Source: Marinicauda pacifica
GTDB taxonomy: Bacteria; Pseudomonadota; Alphaproteobacteria; Caulobacterales; Maricaulaceae
Direction of reading: 5' to 3'
Assembly: GCF_004793635.1 (NCBI RefSeq)
Contig: NZ_SRXV01000002.1
Coordinates: 558,001-622,000 of the forward strand
Length of the DNA: 64,000 nt
A program made the translations under genes and the position numbers. The notes under the pieces were generated by a model. The model was not told where the DNA came from, ran no database searches, and was given only the letters and a program-made list of their open reading frames with translations. Below are positions 61,645-64,000 of the stretch, one piece after another. Positions within the stretch are counted from its first letter, which is position 1, and every line of letters starts with the position of its first letter.

Positions 61645-64000
61645 TGAGCCGGCGCTCCTTGCGTCTCTTCGGCTTCTTCAAGCTGGGTCTTGAGCTTTTC
61701 CAGATCGAAGGTGCGCGGCGTGCTGAAACGCGCCAGGCCGAGATAGACAACCGGGGTGAAGAAGAGGGTGAACAATCCGGCCAGGCCCAGCCCGGCGAAG
61801 ATGGTCCAACCGATGGCGGCGCGCGCCTCGGCCCCCGCGCCGCCGGAGACGATAAGCGGGACTGCGCCAAGCACGGTGGAAATCAGCGTCATCGCGATCG
61901 GGCGAAGGCGCACGCGCGCGGCTTCCTCGATCGCCTCGCGCACCGATTTGCCGTCCGCACGCAATTGGTCGGCGAACTCGACGAGCAGGATGCCGTTCTT
62001 GGCCATCAGCCCGATCAGCATGACCAGACCGATCTGGGAGTAGATGTTGAGCGACGTCCCAGTCAGGAGGAGAGCGTATACCGCTGCGGCCAGGGCGAAG
62101 GGCACCGTGAAAACGATCACGATCGGGCTAGTCAGGCTCTCGAACTGGGCAACGAGCACCAGGAAGACGATGACGAGCGCGAAGACGTAGGTGAGCAACA
62201 AGTCGCGCGACGTCTCGCCCAGCGTCTCCGCCTCGCCCTGCAGCAGCATTTCGATGTCTTCGGGCAATGTCTCTTCGGCTAGACGTTCGATCTCTGCGAC
62301 CGCATCGGCCAACGCTGTCCCGCTCGCAATGTCGGCTTCCAGCTCGATCGAACGGCGCTGTTCGGTGCGATCAAGTTCGGCGGCAACGCCCTGCTCGACA
62401 ATCGTGGTGAGGCTGGAGATCGGGACCAGGTCTCCGTTCTGCGAACGAACGTACAGATTGCGCAGGTCTGCCGGGCTGCGGATCGCGCCGGTAACCGACT
62501 GGAGATAGATCGGGATGGCCTGGTCGCGAACGTTGAGGTCGACCAGGTCGTCGCCGTCGACCATCACACGCAGCGTTGCGGCCAAATCCTCCAGCGACAC
62601 ACCGAGATCTGCTGCCCGGCGCCGGTCGATCTGAAGCGAGATCTGTGGCTGTGTCGGCTGGTAGGACAGCTCGGAATTGGACAGGATATCCGATTGTGTC
62701 TCGACCGCGGTGACGAGGGCGCGGGCCGCCGTGTAGATCTCGTCATACTGGGCTCCGGTCAGGGCAACCTCCAGCCCGCTGCGCCCGCCGCCTACATCGA
62801 GGCTTCCGCGCCCGAACACCGAGACTCGCGAGCCAGGAATGCGCGAGAGAGGCTCTTCCAGCGCCGCGATCAAGTCCTGCTGCGAGATGTCGCGCGACTC
62901 CCAGTCGGCCAGGCGCACGGTCATGCCGATCCGGTTGAGGTCATAGCGCCCGATGACGGTGAATACGGACTCTATAACGCCACTATCGAGATAGGGCTGG
63001 AGGACCGCCTCGATCTCGACGGCTTCCTGCTCCATGTAATCCAGGCCAACCCCGTCCGGCCCGGTCGCAAACACGCTGATCTGGCCGCGATCCTCCTCAG
63101 GCACCAGCTCGCGCTCGAGCGCAAAGACGCACGCGACAGCCCCGGCCGCAAGCGCGACCGCGATCGCCGTGGTCGCCCAGGGCCGGCCGAGGGCGAGCGA
63201 GAGCACGGATGCGTAGCGCGCATTCAGCCAGCTGCCGACCCGGTCGAGGCGCTTGCCAACGCCTTTCGGTTCGCCCGAAAGGGTCAGGCGCGCGCCCAGT
63301 GCCGGCACCAGGCTCAGAGCGACGAAGGAGGAGATTGCGACGGCAATGGCGAGCGTGAAGCCGAATTCGCGGAACAACCGCCCTGCCGTCGATGGCAGGA
63401 AGGAGATTGGCACGAAGACCGAAATCAGCACGGCGCTGGTCGCGACCACCGCAAAGAAAACCTGCCGCGTGCCCAGCACCGCAGCGGCTTTGCGCCCGAT
63501 CCCCTGCCTCTGAAGACGCTGGATATTCTCCAGCACGACAATGGCGTCGTCCACGATCAGCCCGGTGGCCAACACCAGGGCGAGAAGCGTCAGAAGATTG
63601 ATTGAGAACCCCATCGCCCAGATGCCCACCACGGCCCCGATGAGGGCAGTCGGGATGGCGGTCGAGGGGATGAGCGTGGCGCGCGCCTTGCCGAAAAAGA
63701 TCCAGATCGTGACCATCACGATGGCCACGGTGATGAGGAGTGTGATCAGAACTTCTCGAACCGATTGCTTGATGAAGACCGCGTCGTCTGAGGTCACGAC
63801 AAATTCCAGATCGTCAAAGCGCGCGTTGAGCTCGCCGACGATCTCGTTGGCGGCGTTGGAGATTTCGATGGTGTTCGATTGGGCCTGACGCACGATGCCC
63901 AGCCCGATGATCGGGCTGCCATCCAGCCGCACGAAATTCGTGGCGTCGGCGGGCGCGAAGAAAGCTTCGGCGACATCGCCCACGCGCACCTCGTCACGGA
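61641..64000 (-). CDS. RND efflux permease (HAE1/AcrB-like), N-terminus beyond window
   Basis: At least 786 residues are visible, entering at the right edge in about residue 240-260 of the full protein. Visible parts are the RLDGSPIIGLGIVRQ docking-region text, the TM2-6 block with LALVLATGLIVDDAIVVLENI (the catalytic-site aspartates of RND TM4), the second porter loop, and the second TM block with GLMAKNGILLVEFA. It is a proton-driven multidrug or solvent exporter of the hydrophobe type. The periplasmic adaptor gene is expected to the right. It is coupled to the NodT gene downstream. Confidence 0.95.
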   Translation of the reverse strand, partial: RDEVRVGDVAEAFFAPADATNFVRLDGSPIIGLGIVRQAQSNTIEISNAANEIVGELNARFDDLEFVVTSDDAVFIKQSVREVLITLLITVAIVMVTIWIFFGKARATLIPSTAIPTALIGAVVGIWAMGFSINLLTLLALVLATGLIVDDAIVVLENIQRLQRQGIGRKAAAVLGTRQVFFAVVATSAVLISVFVPISFLPSTAGRLFREFGFTLAIAVAISSFVALSLVPALGARLTLSGEPKGVGKRLDRVGSWLNARYASVLSLALGRPWATTAIAVALAAGAVACVFALERELVPEEDRGQISVFATGPDGVGLDYMEQEAVEIEAVLQPYLDSGVIESVFTVIGRYDLNRIGMTVRLADWESRDISQQDLIAALEEPLSRIPGSRVSVFGRGSLDVGGGRSGLEVALTGAQYDEIYTAARALVTAVETQSDILSNSELSYQPTQPQISLQIDRRRAADLGVSLEDLAATLRVMVDGDDLVDLNVRDQAIPIYLQSVTGAIRSPADLRNLYVRSQNGDLVPISSLTTIVEQGVAAELDRTEQRRSIELEADIASGTALADAVAEIERLAEETLPEDIEMLLQGEAETLGETSRDLLLTYVFALVIVFLVLVAQFESLTSPIVIVFTVPFALAAAVYALLLTGTSLNIYSQIGLVMLIGLMAKNGILLVEFADQLRADGKSVREAIEEAARVRLRPIAMTLISTVLGAVPLIVSGGAGAEARAAIGWTIFAGLGLAGLFTLFFTPVVYLGLARFSTPRTFDLEKLKTQLEEAEETQGAPAQ

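Overview
The window is a GC-rich, densely packed chromosomal segment of an alphaproteobacterium. A marine, dimorphic prosthecate lineage (Hyphomonadaceae/Maricaulaceae type) is the best guess. The hints are a CarO/plug-type TonB receptor, tandem S9 peptidases, an NDUFS6-like zinc protein, LytS/LytR and NodT-type efflux genes. This is inferred from gene content only; there is no rRNA in the window to confirm it. Most genes read on the minus strand.

Layout: 1-1.9 kb holds the end-truncated gene of an exported S33 peptidase. 2.2-5.0 kb is a SulP transporter / universal-stress protein / zinc-ribbon operon. 4.95-5.9 kb is a relic zone: a 64-codon scrap of LigD polymerase, then a small GIY-YIG nuclease gene bracketed by two 155-bp direct repeats of palindromic (REP-like) units. 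5.9-9.4 kb has glycerol kinase diverging from a monoacylglycerol-lipase-like hydrolase, then an HSL-type esterase. 9.4-20.6 kb is a catabolic operon of nine minus-strand genes (SDR, carboxylase beta, acyl-CoA dehydrogenase, hydratase, carboxylase alpha, BKACE, acyl-CoA ligase, Baeyer-Villiger-type monooxygenase), diverging from a MerR/LiuR-like regulator over a perfect palindrome. Its gene order matches the acyclic terpene utilisation (atu) order rather than a pure leucine (liu) operon. 20.6-30 kb holds a PAS-PAS chemoreceptor, an SMP-30 protein, kynureninase, an SDR and two tandem S9 peptidases. 30-33.4 kb is the conserved trio transglutaminase / alpha-E / circularly permuted ATP-grasp. 33.5-40.5 kb is PBP1C with a thioester alpha-2-macroglobulin lipoprotein. 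40.6-49.2 kb holds a phosphoribosyltransferase, hemN, a metal-responsive MerR with a CDF-like exporter and ICMT-like protein, a DUF2189 protein, a complex-I zinc subunit homologue, an orphan ABC ATPase, and a CPA1 antiporter fused to a Bax/FlgJ-like glucosaminidase-type domain. A tRNA-Arg(CCG) follows. 49.5-57.6 kb holds a beta-lactamase-fold hydrolase, a DUF1772 protein, a decayed NAD(P)-binding gene, a TonB receptor and a divergent LytS/LytR pair. 57.8-64 kb holds a methyltransferase, an MFS transporter and an OMF/RND efflux operon that runs off the right edge.

The most unusual items are the antiporter-glucosaminidase fusion (its catalytic Glu position is Ala), the repeat-bracketed GIY-YIG unit, the hybrid atu-like operon with BKACE and a Baeyer-Villiger enzyme, and an alpha-E gene with no ordinary start codon at its conserved N-terminus. 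No prophage, CRISPR array, insertion sequence or rRNA was seen.
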